Assembly (NCBI GenBank): GCA_002319965.1
Contig: DCJQ01000040.1
Span: forward strand, 1 to 64,000
Direction: 5' to 3'
DNA from: Megasphaera sp. UBA1696
GTDB lineage: Bacteria; Bacillota; Negativicutes; Veillonellales; Megasphaeraceae
Length of the DNA: 64,000 nt
The stretch's first letter is position 1. Each line of letters opens with the position of its first letter. Below the pieces are notes generated by a model, which worked only from the letters and a program-made list of their open reading frames with translations, did not search any database and was not told the DNA's origin. This document shows, piece by piece, positions 57,255-64,000 of this stretch. The position numbers were made by a program, and so were the translations under genes.

Positions 57255-58124
57255 ATGATGTTTCAACTGAACGTGCCGACCAAGCGCGGCGTCGTCTTAA
57301 ACGGCGTTCTCTTTCGCAGCCAAAAAGAACGCCGATCCGATACCGTCATGATTGCCATCACCGGCATCCACGGCAATTTTTATTCCAACCCTTTTTATTA
57401 CAACATCGGTGACACCCTGAACAGCGGTGACATCGACTTCATCTACGCCCAGACCCACAACGCCTTCAGTGAAATCCCGACGGTCAATGTCCGTACCGGC
57501 CGGAAAGAAACGATCGGCGCATGGAACGAACGCTTTTCCTATACCGACGACGACCTCGACGCTTACCTTACCTTTGCCCAAAAAGAAGGCTACAAGCACA
57601 TCATCCTCGGCGGCCATTCCCTCGGCGCCAATAAGGTCATTTACTACCTGTCACGAAATCACGATAAGCGGGTAGAACACTTCTTTCTCCTGTCGCCGGC
57701 CAACCTGACCTACATGATGTCCGGCGTCACCAACCGCGAAAAAGCCCTGATCAAAGAACAAGTCGAGCGCGGAGACGGCGACAAAATGCTGCCCTTCCCC
57801 TTCATGGGCTGGGTATCCTGCATTGCCAACACGGCCTGGGACTGGCAGTTTTCCGGCCTGCTCAATAACGTCCACACCGCCAAAGACGGGGACTTTTCAC
57901 AAGCCTCGGCCCTGTCCCATACGGGAGCCCTCCTGGTCGGCACGTATGATAACTTCACCGACGGCGACCCGTCTGACTTTTTAAGAAACCTCAATAACCA
58001 CATGCCGACGGCTGCAGCGAATTCACTGATCTTCATTGAAAAGACAGGCCATACGTACCAAATGAAGCATCAAGAAGTCGCCGACAAGATTTTAGCTCAA
58101 TTACAAGAATGGAGGGCTGCCTAA
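57255..58124 (+). CDS. Alpha/beta hydrolase (DUF1749-like)
   Basis: 289 residues. Nucleophile elbow GGHSLGANKVIYY (near 118) with the serine, preceded by MIAITGIHGNFYSNPFYYN, an oxyanion-type loop near 32-45, and a late His in FIEKTGHTYQMKHQE near 262. The fold resembles the UPF0613/DUF1749 group of esterase-like hydrolases. Its substrate is unknown. It lies 6 bp after the OYE gene and its stop shares a base with the next start (TAATG), so it is translationally coupled to the tautomerase-like gene. Confidence 0.83.
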   Translation: MMFQLNVPTKRGVVLNGVLFRSQKERRSDTVMIAITGIHGNFYSNPFYYNIGDTLNSGDIDFIYAQTHNAFSEIPTVNVRTGRKETIGAWNERFSYTDDDLDAYLTFAQKEGYKHIILGGHSLGANKVIYYLSRNHDKRVEHFFLLSPANLTYMMSGVTNREKALIKEQVERGDGDKMLPFPFMGWVSCIANTAWDWQFSGLLNNVHTAKDGDFSQASALSHTGALLVGTYDNFTDGDPSDFLRNLNNHMPTAAANSLIFIEKTGHTYQMKHQEVADKILAQLQEWRAA

Positions 58125-58483
58125 TGCCTTTTGTCATAGCCAAAGTAAACGTACCGGTCAGTCGCGACCAAGAAATAGAACTCAAATCCCGCCTGGGAAA
58201 AGCCATCGAAGCCATTCCCGGCTTGAACGAAAACTATCTTCTCTTTGGGATTGAAGATAACTGCCGCCTCCACCTCCGCGGCAAGGACACCTGGAAAATC
58301 GCTTATATCGAAGCCTCCCTCTTCGGCCGCCCCGATCACGCCGGCTTCGGTATCTTCGCTGCCGAGATGACCGCTGCCTTTCAGGACGTCCTCGGCATTT
58401 TGCCGGAAAACATCTACATCAAGTTCGACGATATAAAAACGTGGTCGACCAATGGCCAATTTATTGAAAGTGCTTACCGGTGA
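58124..58483 (+). CDS. MIF/4-OT-type tautomerase superfamily protein
   Basis: 119 residues beginning MPFVIAKVNVPVSRDQEIEL. Removal of Met would expose the catalytic N-terminal proline typical of the tautomerase superfamily. The length and the pattern SRLGKAIEAIPGLNENYLLFGI, then ENIYIKFDDIKTW, fit the MIF-like branch. The start at 58124 overlaps the hydrolase stop by one base, with GGAGG eight bases upstream; the in-frame ATG at 58109 lies inside the hydrolase gene. Probably tautomerises enol/keto aromatic or dicarbonyl compounds within the same detoxification operon. Confidence 0.83.
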   Translation: MPFVIAKVNVPVSRDQEIELKSRLGKAIEAIPGLNENYLLFGIEDNCRLHLRGKDTWKIAYIEASLFGRPDHAGFGIFAAEMTAAFQDVLGILPENIYIKFDDIKTWSTNGQFIESAYR

Positions 58484-58487
58484 TGCC

Positions 58488-59144
58488 ATGGAAAAAATAA
58501 TCCTCACCACCTTTACCGACCCCATGATGGGCCTTTCCTATGAACAGGAACCGGTCTACGAAAAACTGGCCGCCCATTTCGGCGACCGCCTCGTCTTCCA
58601 CTACGTCATGAGCGGTCTCGTCCGAGATGTCAGCGATTTCATGCTGCCCGAAGAAAAGGCCCTGCCTGCCGAAGAAGGCATCCGGCTGTATAATCAGCGA
58701 CTGGCCCAAATTTACAAAGGGGAAGAAGCCATCGGCGGCCTTCCGATCAATATGGACGGCTTCCACCTTTTCGATGCCGACCACCGTTCCTCCTACCCCC
58801 TTTGCATCGCCTACAAAGCAGCCGAACTTTGCTGTCCCGAAAAGGCCTTGGCCTTTCTCTTAAAGCTTCGCCGAGCCACCATCGTCGAGACGCGGCAGAC
58901 GACGAGGACCGATGAACTTATCGCCGTAGCAGCGGATGCCGGCTTAGACCCGGAACAGTTCCGGATCTTCTTTGAAGACGGCCGTGCCGCCGAGGCCTTC
59001 CAAAAAGACCTCGAGCTGACACAGTCCCTCGGAATTCACCAGTTGCCGACGGTCCTGATTGAGGGCGGAGAAAAATCCCTCCTCGTCTCCGGCATGGCAA
59101 GTTATGACACCTTCATAAGTCTGATAGACAATCTTGACGCCTGA
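58488..59144 (+). CDS. DsbA-fold (FrnE/HCCA isomerase-like) protein without active-site cysteines
   Basis: 218 residues. A thioredoxin-fold protein of the DsbA/FrnE type: the strand IILTTFTDPMMGLSYEQEPVYEKL is where FrnE-type proteins have DPxCxWCYG, the helical insert spans roughly 60-170, and the cis-proline segment HQLPTVLIEGGE is near 185. The CxxC pair is replaced by MxxS, so it cannot be a disulfide exchanger. Such members may act like glutathione-using isomerases or as binding proteins. ATG at 58488 is preceded by CCGGTGA. Last gene of the OYE operon; a hairpin follows 9 bp after the stop. Confidence 0.78.
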   Translation: MEKIILTTFTDPMMGLSYEQEPVYEKLAAHFGDRLVFHYVMSGLVRDVSDFMLPEEKALPAEEGIRLYNQRLAQIYKGEEAIGGLPINMDGFHLFDADHRSSYPLCIAYKAAELCCPEKALAFLLKLRRATIVETRQTTRTDELIAVAADAGLDPEQFRIFFEDGRAAEAFQKDLELTQSLGIHQLPTVLIEGGEKSLLVSGMASYDTFISLIDNLDA

Positions 59145-59480
59145 GGGCATCCCACAGGGCTGTACGGCCTTCCGTACAGCCCTGTTCTCATGGAGGGCGC
59201 TTCAAAAACAATCCCTTCGGGATCCGAAGATTTTCTACCCCGAAAGAATGACCGCGCCAAGCCCTTCGTCACCACCGCCGCCGGTCCCCTAATTTATATC
59301 ATCTTATAGGGACGGTTTTACCGCGGCAGAAGACGAGCTTTTCTTCCGGCCATTGAAAATAAATCGACGTTTCCCTCTTGACAAATTCTATACAAGGACG
59401 CATGAATATGCTAAAATAGGTTTATTCTTTATGTATTCTTTATAATATATCGTAATATATTGAAAGGGGTTTTCACCATT
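59145..59480. other. Intergenic region upstream of putP
   Basis: About 335 bases. It holds the long hairpin at 59154-59185 that closes the OYE operon. Further right, TTGACA at 59379 lacks a well-spaced -10, while TATAAT-like AT-rich sequence near 59441-59446 may serve putP. No gene is seen. Confidence 0.5.
59154..59185 (+). terminator. Hairpin closing the OYE operon
   Basis: Perfect 14-bp arms ACAGGGCTGTACGG / CCGTACAGCCCTGT with a CCTT loop. The following sequence (TCTCATGG) has only a weak T-run, so termination strength is uncertain. Confidence 0.65.
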
Positions 59481-60986
59481 ATGATGCAGTATAATCTGCC
59501 TATTTTGGCCGCCTTCGTCCTCTACCTCGGGGCCATGCTGGCAATCGGCATTTATTATTCCCGCTCCCAGCAGCGGCTGAGCGACTATATTCTCGGCGGC
59601 CGCAGCCTGGGGCCGTGGATTACGTCCATGAGTGCCGAAGCGTCCGACATGAGCGGCTGGATGCTCATGGGCGTGCCCGGCTTTGCCTACTCGACAGGTA
59701 TTTCGGCGTCGTGGATTGCCATCGGCATCGCCATCGGCACCTACCTCAACTGGCACTTCGTCTCCCAGCGCCTGCGCAATTATACGGAAGTGGCCAATAA
59801 CAGCCTGACCATGCCGGACTATTTAAAAAACCGCTTCCACGATGACCAGAACCTCATCCGCATCATTTCTGCCATCTTCATCTTAGTCTTCTTCCTCATC
59901 TATACGTCGTCAGGCTTCGTCTCCGGCGGCAAGCTCTTCGAATCGGTCTTCGGCATGGATTACTTCTCGGCCTTGGTCCTCAGCGCCGGCGTCGTCGTCG
60001 TTTACACCTTCCTGGGCGGCTTCATGGCCGTCTGCTGGACCGACTTCATCCAAGGCTGCATGATGTTCCTGGCCATCGTCCTGGTCCCCGTCGTCGGCAT
60101 GATCGCCTTTGGCGGCGGCGAAGCCGTCATGACCCGCCTGGCCGACACGGCACCGAACCTCTTGGACATGGTCCCCGACACGTCGACGACAGGCATTATC
60201 GGCATCATCTCGGCCCTGGCCTGGGGCGTAGGCTACTTCGGTCAGCCTCACATCTTGGTCCGCTTCATGGCCATCGGCGACCCGGCTGAATTAAAGAAAT
60301 CGAAACACATCGCCATGACCTGGGTCGTCATCTCCCTGACCGCAGCCGTCCTAGTCGGCCTCGTCGGCAAAGTCGTCGTCACGACGCCCCTTACCGGCGC
60401 CGATTCGGAAAAGGTCTTCTTAGTCATGAGCGGCCAGCTCTTCCCGCCCTTTGCGACAGGCCTCATCTTGTCGGCCGTCTTAGCTGCCGTCATGAGTACC
60501 GCCTCGTCCCAGCTCCTGGTTACGGCATCGGCCATTTCCAAAGACTTCTATCACACCTTCGTCCGCAAGAACGCCAGCGACAGAGAACTCATTTACGTCA
60601 GCCGCCTGACCGTCCTCGTCGTCTCGGCTCTGGCCATCGTCTTGGCCCTCAACCCCAACAGTTACATCCTGACCATGGTTTCCTACGCCTGGGCCGGTTT
60701 CGGTGCCGCCTTCGGCCCGACGATCCTCCTCTCCCTGTACTGGAAGCAGATGACCAAAAACGGGGCCCTGGCCGGCATCATCGTCGGCGGCCTGACGGTC
60801 CTCATTTGGAAGCAGTTCAACTGGTTCGGCCTCTATGAAATCGTACCGGGCTTCCTCTTCTCCCTGGCCGCCATCTACATCGTCAGCAAGCTCGAAGGCG
60901 GAGCCAGCCAGGAAATCCAGGACGAATTCGATCAGGCCATCCATCACGCGCCCAAGATCAGCGTCCTCCACAGCGAAGACGACTAA
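59481..60986 (+). CDS. putP: Sodium/proline symporter
   Basis: 501 residues, about 13 membrane helices of the solute:sodium symporter family. Conserved segments: YILGGRSLGPWITSMSAEAS then DMSGWMLMGVPGFAYSTG near 40-70, GGFMAVCWTDFIQGCMM near 185, and LAAVMSTASSQLLVTASAIS near 340, which contains the sodium-site serines. Imports proline with sodium. ATG at 59481 (first of an ATG-ATG pair) follows AAAGGGG by 11 bases. Monocistronic, ending at a strong bidirectional terminator shared with the TetR gene. Confidence 0.94.
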   Translation: MMQYNLPILAAFVLYLGAMLAIGIYYSRSQQRLSDYILGGRSLGPWITSMSAEASDMSGWMLMGVPGFAYSTGISASWIAIGIAIGTYLNWHFVSQRLRNYTEVANNSLTMPDYLKNRFHDDQNLIRIISAIFILVFFLIYTSSGFVSGGKLFESVFGMDYFSALVLSAGVVVVYTFLGGFMAVCWTDFIQGCMMFLAIVLVPVVGMIAFGGGEAVMTRLADTAPNLLDMVPDTSTTGIIGIISALAWGVGYFGQPHILVRFMAIGDPAELKKSKHIAMTWVVISLTAAVLVGLVGKVVVTTPLTGADSEKVFLVMSGQLFPPFATGLILSAVLAAVMSTASSQLLVTASAISKDFYHTFVRKNASDRELIYVSRLTVLVVSALAIVLALNPNSYILTMVSYAWAGFGAAFGPTILLSLYWKQMTKNGALAGIIVGGLTVLIWKQFNWFGLYEIVPGFLFSLAAIYIVSKLEGGASQEIQDEFDQAIHHAPKISVLHSEDD

Positions 60987-61035
60987 GCCTCGTCGGCATC
61001 AGGCAGTCAGCCCCCTCCTTCGAATCCGCAAAATA

Positions 61036-61070
61036 AAAATGCAGTCACCTCCATGGATGACTGCATTTTT
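61036..61070. terminator. Bidirectional terminator between putP and TetR gene
   Basis: AAAAATGCAGTCA / TGACTGCATTTTT perfect stem, T-run to the right on plus and T-run on minus, between convergent genes. Confidence 0.9.
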
Positions 61071-61078
61071 TTATGCCC

Positions 61079-61681
61079 TTACTGCGCCTTGTCGGACGCG
61101 TCAGAATCATTCGCCGGCAACAGGCCAGACGTACCTTGGCTCAACAGTTTGTAACTGATGGCAATGACCTCTTCGACAGGAAGCTTTTTCCCGCCTTCGA
61201 CCCATTGACGATACATGGAAAGTCCCGTCGCATGAATGAAGGTCGTAAACAGTTCCTGTTCGCCGGGGCTCAAGTTCTGAAAGGCCGGAGCCTTCCCCCA
61301 ACTCTTGGCAATATATTCCTCTACCAAGTGACTGCTCAGGTGCTGATACGATACGGAGCAGAGGATTTTTTCATACAGCGGTCCCTGATGGACAGCATAA
61401 TGGAAAAAAGCAGCGTTGATCTTATCCAGATCCTCCGGCACCCGATACTCGGCAATGAGGTCGACATAGCCCTTGGAAAATTCACTGAGTATTTCTTCCA
61501 GCAGGGCATCGACACTATCGTAGTAGCGATAAAAGGTCTTTTTATTAATCACAGCCTGACGGCAAAGGGCCGTAACGGTAATCTTCCGATAATCCTCCTT
61601 TAAGAGCATGACCGAAAAGGCCGTTCGAATCGACTGAATCGTCTTTTGTACGCGCAGGTCTTCATGACCGCTTAACTTCAT
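61079..61681 (-). CDS. TetR/AcrR-family regulator
   Basis: 200 residues. N-terminal helix-turn-helix KTIQSIRTAFSVMLLKEDYR (13-32) and ITVTALCRQAVINKKTFYRYY (34-54), then a helical ligand-binding domain resembling the TetR_C group found near short-chain dehydrogenases (HYAVHQGPLYEKIL). AAAGGAGG precedes the ATG. It is divergent from a truncated SDR gene at 61871, which may have been its target. Confidence 0.88.
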   Translation of the reverse strand: MKLSGHEDLRVQKTIQSIRTAFSVMLLKEDYRKITVTALCRQAVINKKTFYRYYDSVDALLEEILSEFSKGYVDLIAEYRVPEDLDKINAAFFHYAVHQGPLYEKILCSVSYQHLSSHLVEEYIAKSWGKAPAFQNLSPGEQELFTTFIHATGLSMYRQWVEGGKKLPVEEVIAISYKLLSQGTSGLLPANDSDASDKAQ

Positions 61682-61870
61682 ATGCTAACCTCCTTTCTGG
61701 CTTTCCCTTATTGTATCATTTTTTCGTTACTTTTTCGCTACCCCTTTTTATATAAGTGTAGCATAAGTCCCATGCAGACCCATATGGACCCTTGTCGATC
61801 TCTCTTCCCCGCTGCCATAATAAATCCATTTTAAAAGCTTAAATTCCTTATAAAAAGAAAGGAAACGGCC

Positions 61871-62011
61871 ATGAAAACGATTTTTATCACCGGCGCCGCT
61901 TCCGGCATTGGCAAAGAAACAGCAACATATGTTTCTCGTCAAGGCCGGCCGGGCATGGTCACCATGCGAAATTGGAAAAAGAAAAGAAAGGAACCTCCTT
62001 CCGACTCATAA
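61871..62011 (+). pseudogene. Truncated short-chain dehydrogenase remnant
   Basis: 46 codons starting MKTIFITGAASGIGKETATY with AAAGGAAA upstream. TGAASGIG is the NAD(P)-binding motif of short-chain dehydrogenases (normally about 250 residues). After residue 23 the sequence turns into GRPGMVTMRNWKKKRKEPPS, which is unlike an SDR, and stops. A terminator follows directly. The middle and end of the gene seem to have been deleted. It lies divergent from the TetR gene, a usual regulator-target layout. Confidence 0.8.
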
Positions 62012-62019
62012 GACACAGC

Positions 62020-62055
62020 ACGGCCCCCAACCAATTGCGGTTGAGGGCCGTTTTT
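62020..62055 (+). terminator. Terminator after SDR remnant
   Basis: ACGGCCC(C)CAACC / GGTTGAGGGCCGT stem with a short loop, then TTTTT. It probably belonged to the intact SDR gene. Confidence 0.85.
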
Positions 62056-62094
62056 CAGTCATAGATTAAATTGTGGTCAAGCGATCATCGAGGC

Positions 62095-62619
62095 TTAGTA
62101 TTCCGGTTCGATAAGGCCGTATTTCCCGTGTTTCCGTTTGTAGACGACGCTGATCGTGTCGGTCTTGGAGTTGAGGAATACGAAGAAGTCGTGGCCGACG
62201 AGGTTCATCTGCAAAATTGCTTCTTCCACATCCATGGGGCGAGCAGCAAATTTCTTGACACGAGCCACTTCAAAGGATTCTTCCGGTACAGCCGGGCCTT
62301 CGATGAGGGCGGCGTTGAAGGTACCTTTCTTCATGCGGCGGGCGATTCTCGTCTTGTATTTATGAATCTGGCGGACCAGCTTATCGTAGACTAAGTCGAT
62401 AGCAGCATACATGTCGTCGTTGCCTTCGACACCGCGAAGGACGACGCCGTCTACTTTCAATGTAATTTCAGCGACTTTACGATCTTTTTCTACAGAAAGC
62501 AGGGCCTGGACATTGACTTCGTTATCAAAGTATTTCGTAACTTTCTTTTCCTGTTTTTCAACGTGGTCTTTCAAAGCCGGTGTAATTTCTAAATTCTTAC
62601 CTCTAACGATGGTTGCCAT
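62095..62619 (-). CDS. hpf: Ribosome hibernation promoting factor, long form
   Basis: 174 residues. N-terminal RaiA/YfiA domain (MATIVRGKNLEITPALKDHV, then AEITLKVDGVVLRGVEGNDDMYAAID) and C-terminal dimerisation domain (about 118-174, EEAILQMNLVGHDFFVFLNSK). The long form dimerises 70S ribosomes into 100S particles in stationary phase. GGAAGGGA precedes the ATG. Confidence 0.96.
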   Translation of the reverse strand: MATIVRGKNLEITPALKDHVEKQEKKVTKYFDNEVNVQALLSVEKDRKVAEITLKVDGVVLRGVEGNDDMYAAIDLVYDKLVRQIHKYKTRIARRMKKGTFNAALIEGPAVPEESFEVARVKKFAARPMDVEEAILQMNLVGHDFFVFLNSKTDTISVVYKRKHGKYGLIEPEY

Positions 62620-62822
62620 AAAACATCCCTTCCTTTCGTGGAGAGAGTCCGTCTGGAATGTGGAGGATGACTCCGTTCCATTCAGCCTCCCTTATACTTA
62701 TAGTATTCAACAAGGAAAGGCGAAATCCTTCTCAAAAAACAGAAAAACTTTACATTCCTTCGAAAAATCTTCTTCTTCCCCAAAAGACATTCCTCAGACA
62801 GACTTCAAAAGGCGCGCAAAAA

Positions 62823-62850
62823 AAAGGCCCTGTCCGAAGACAGAGCCTTT
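62823..62850 (-). terminator. Terminator after SLH porin gene
   Basis: AAAAGGCTCTGTC and GACAGGGCCTTTT pair around a TTCG tetraloop, followed by a long T-run on the minus strand, 33 bp beyond the stop. Confidence 0.9.
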
Positions 62851-62882
62851 TGATTGTAAAGCGAGTATCGGTAATCTAAAGA

Positions 62883-64000
62883 TTAGAATACGAATACGAA
62901 CTGTGCACGAGTTTCTTCGCCAGGATCGTTGCTGCCGCTCTTAGCTTCAGAAGCGAAGGACTGCATTACCTGGAACTGAGCGTTCTTAGCGAAGGTGTAG
63001 TCGATGCCGGCGCCCCAAGATTTAACATTGTTCAAGAGGTTGCCGTTTCTCCAGCTGTCCGTGGAGCCGATGAAGTCGCCATCAGTATCGAAGCCGTCGT
63101 CAGCGTTGAGGTATTCAACCCAGAGATCCCAAGACTTCGGCGTAGCGAAGTTAGCAGCGCCGTAGGTCAATTTGCCGACCCAAACTTCAGGATCGTCGTT
63201 ACCGTTCTTGCTGTTGTATTTTTCGTAGTTAGCCATAGCGTTCCAGTTCGTGCCGAGGTTGATGCTTGCATAAGCGCCCCAAGCGTCGTCGAAGCGGAAG
63301 CCGTCGCCAGCGGAGAAGTCATTGTAGTAACCGCCGATAGCCGAGCCGTTACCGAAGAAGCCTTCGATTTCGCCGTAGCCGGTCTTAACACCTTCAGTGC
63401 TGTCATCACCAGCCAATTCAGCTTCTTTAAATTTACCATAGCCGCCGGTCAAAGCGAAGTTGTCGCCTTTGTACTGGAGCTGAGCGCCGTCAAAGGTATC
63501 GCCATAGAGGAAGCCGTAAGCGTTGTCGCCGCCCATTTTGTAGTTGTAACGGCCAACCATCATGCTCCAATCTTTGTTGAAGTTGTATTCAACGTTAGCG
63601 CGGTCGGTGTAGATGTCGTTTTCTTTTTCAGCAACACCATTGTCCGAGAAGGTGTGGTTGCCGGTGCTGATACCGTAGGTTACTTTCGTGCGATCGTTAA
63701 CCTGGGCATTAGCGCGGAGACGAACACGGTAGGACCAGGAGTCGTCACCTTTAGTTTTGCCGTTGCCTTCGTCGTCAGCATCTTGGTGGACGAAACGAAC
63801 ACGAGCGTCACCGGTCAATTTAACGTTGCCAACGCGGTTTTCCAAAGCGCTTACGCGAACGCCGAGGTTGTTGAGTTCGTCAGCGAATTCATCAGCCAAT
63901 TTGTTGATGAGGGCACGCTGTTCAACAGAAGCTTTGTCCATGTGAGCCATAGCTTTTGCGACCATTTCAGCGGCTTCGTAACGAGTGATGTTACGCTGGC
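62883..64000 (-). CDS. SLH-domain outer-membrane porin, N-terminus cut by window edge
   Basis: The frame continues past base 64000. Visible sequence starts QRNITRYEAAEMVAKAMAHM, the last part of an SLH domain, then a coiled coil (DEFADELNNLGVRVSALENR). A beta-barrel of amphipathic strands follows (VKLTGDARVRFVHQD, YRVRLRANAQV, NVEYNFNKDWSMMVGRYNY) and ends EETRAQFVFVF with the C-terminal aromatic residue of outer-membrane proteins. This is the OmpM/Mep45 layout of Negativicutes, where the SLH domain ties the outer membrane to the polyaminated peptidoglycan. The internal ATG at 63965 is not the true start. Confidence 0.93.
   Translation of the reverse strand, partial: QRNITRYEAAEMVAKAMAHMDKASVEQRALINKLADEFADELNNLGVRVSALENRVGNVKLTGDARVRFVHQDADDEGNGKTKGDDSWSYRVRLRANAQVNDRTKVTYGISTGNHTFSDNGVAEKENDIYTDRANVEYNFNKDWSMMVGRYNYKMGGDNAYGFLYGDTFDGAQLQYKGDNFALTGGYGKFKEAELAGDDSTEGVKTGYGEIEGFFGNGSAIGGYYNDFSAGDGFRFDDAWGAYASINLGTNWNAMANYEKYNSKNGNDDPEVWVGKLTYGAANFATPKSWDLWVEYLNADDGFDTDGDFIGSTDSWRNGNLLNNVKSWGAGIDYTFAKNAQFQVMQSFASEAKSGSNDPGEETRAQFVFVF

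Overview
The window looks like a chromosomal segment of a diderm Firmicute (Negativicutes), most likely Megasphaera or a close relative. The reasons are a Gram-positive type PolC replicase beside an outer-membrane porin whose N-terminus is an SLH domain (right edge), a csaB/DUF5693 envelope cluster, butyrate-pathway genes (crotonase and 3-hydroxybutyryl-CoA dehydrogenase), and moderately GC-rich codon use outside the left end. The genus is inference; no rRNA gene is present to settle it.

Layout. 1-7626 is an AT-rich defence island on the minus strand: a PD-(D/E)XK restriction-type protein, a circularly permuted cytosine-C5 methyltransferase, a second C5 methyltransferase with a long insert, an McrB-like AAA+ protein and the start of a DUF2357 (McrC-like) partner cut by the window edge. 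The gene content resembles the LlaJI/BsuMI class of restriction-modification systems. 8.2-12 kb carries crt, hbd and an FGGY sugar-kinase operon led by a YerC/TrpR-type regulator. 13-22 kb is one housekeeping/competence block read leftwards, comEA-comEC-holA-vanW-polC. 22-31.9 kb has scattered genes: TrkH, M18 aminopeptidase, an XRE regulator with a clear promoter and palindromic operator, YigZ, a D-2-hydroxyacid dehydrogenase, HtpG, a DapF-like epimerase, and an SRPBCC protein with an HxlR regulator.

32.3-33.5 kb is an orphan CRISPR array (14 repeats, 13 spacers) with its own strong promoter and leader on the right, transcribed leftwards. Its eight leader-side repeats are ordinary 36-mers. 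The six trailer-side repeats are 75-76 nt long: the 4-nt loop of the repeat's central palindrome is replaced by a 43-44 nt insert that carries its own hairpin. This is the most unusual structure in the window. No cas gene is visible.

34-36 kb holds a radical SAM protein and a pyridoxamine kinase/ECF S-component pair. 36.3-43.8 kb is a long operon obg-yhbY-proB-proA-(53-aa membrane protein)-nadD-yqeK-LCP-rsfS-cvfB. 44-55.5 kb holds, in leftward order, secA, prfB, lmeA-like, DUF5693, csaB, ftsE, ftsX, an EnvC-like M23 protein and a CtpA-type protease, linking secretion, envelope and division functions. prfB needs a +1 frameshift, and the slip site uses TAA instead of the usual TGA. 55.7-59.1 kb is an HxlR regulator divergent from an OYE/hydrolase/tautomerase/DsbA-like operon. 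The right end has PutP, a TetR regulator beside a truncated SDR remnant, long HPF and the SLH porin.

Other oddities are a PolC that cleanly lacks its 3'-5' exonuclease domain, a ComEC with no metallo-beta-lactamase signature, and a DsbA-fold protein without active-site cysteines.
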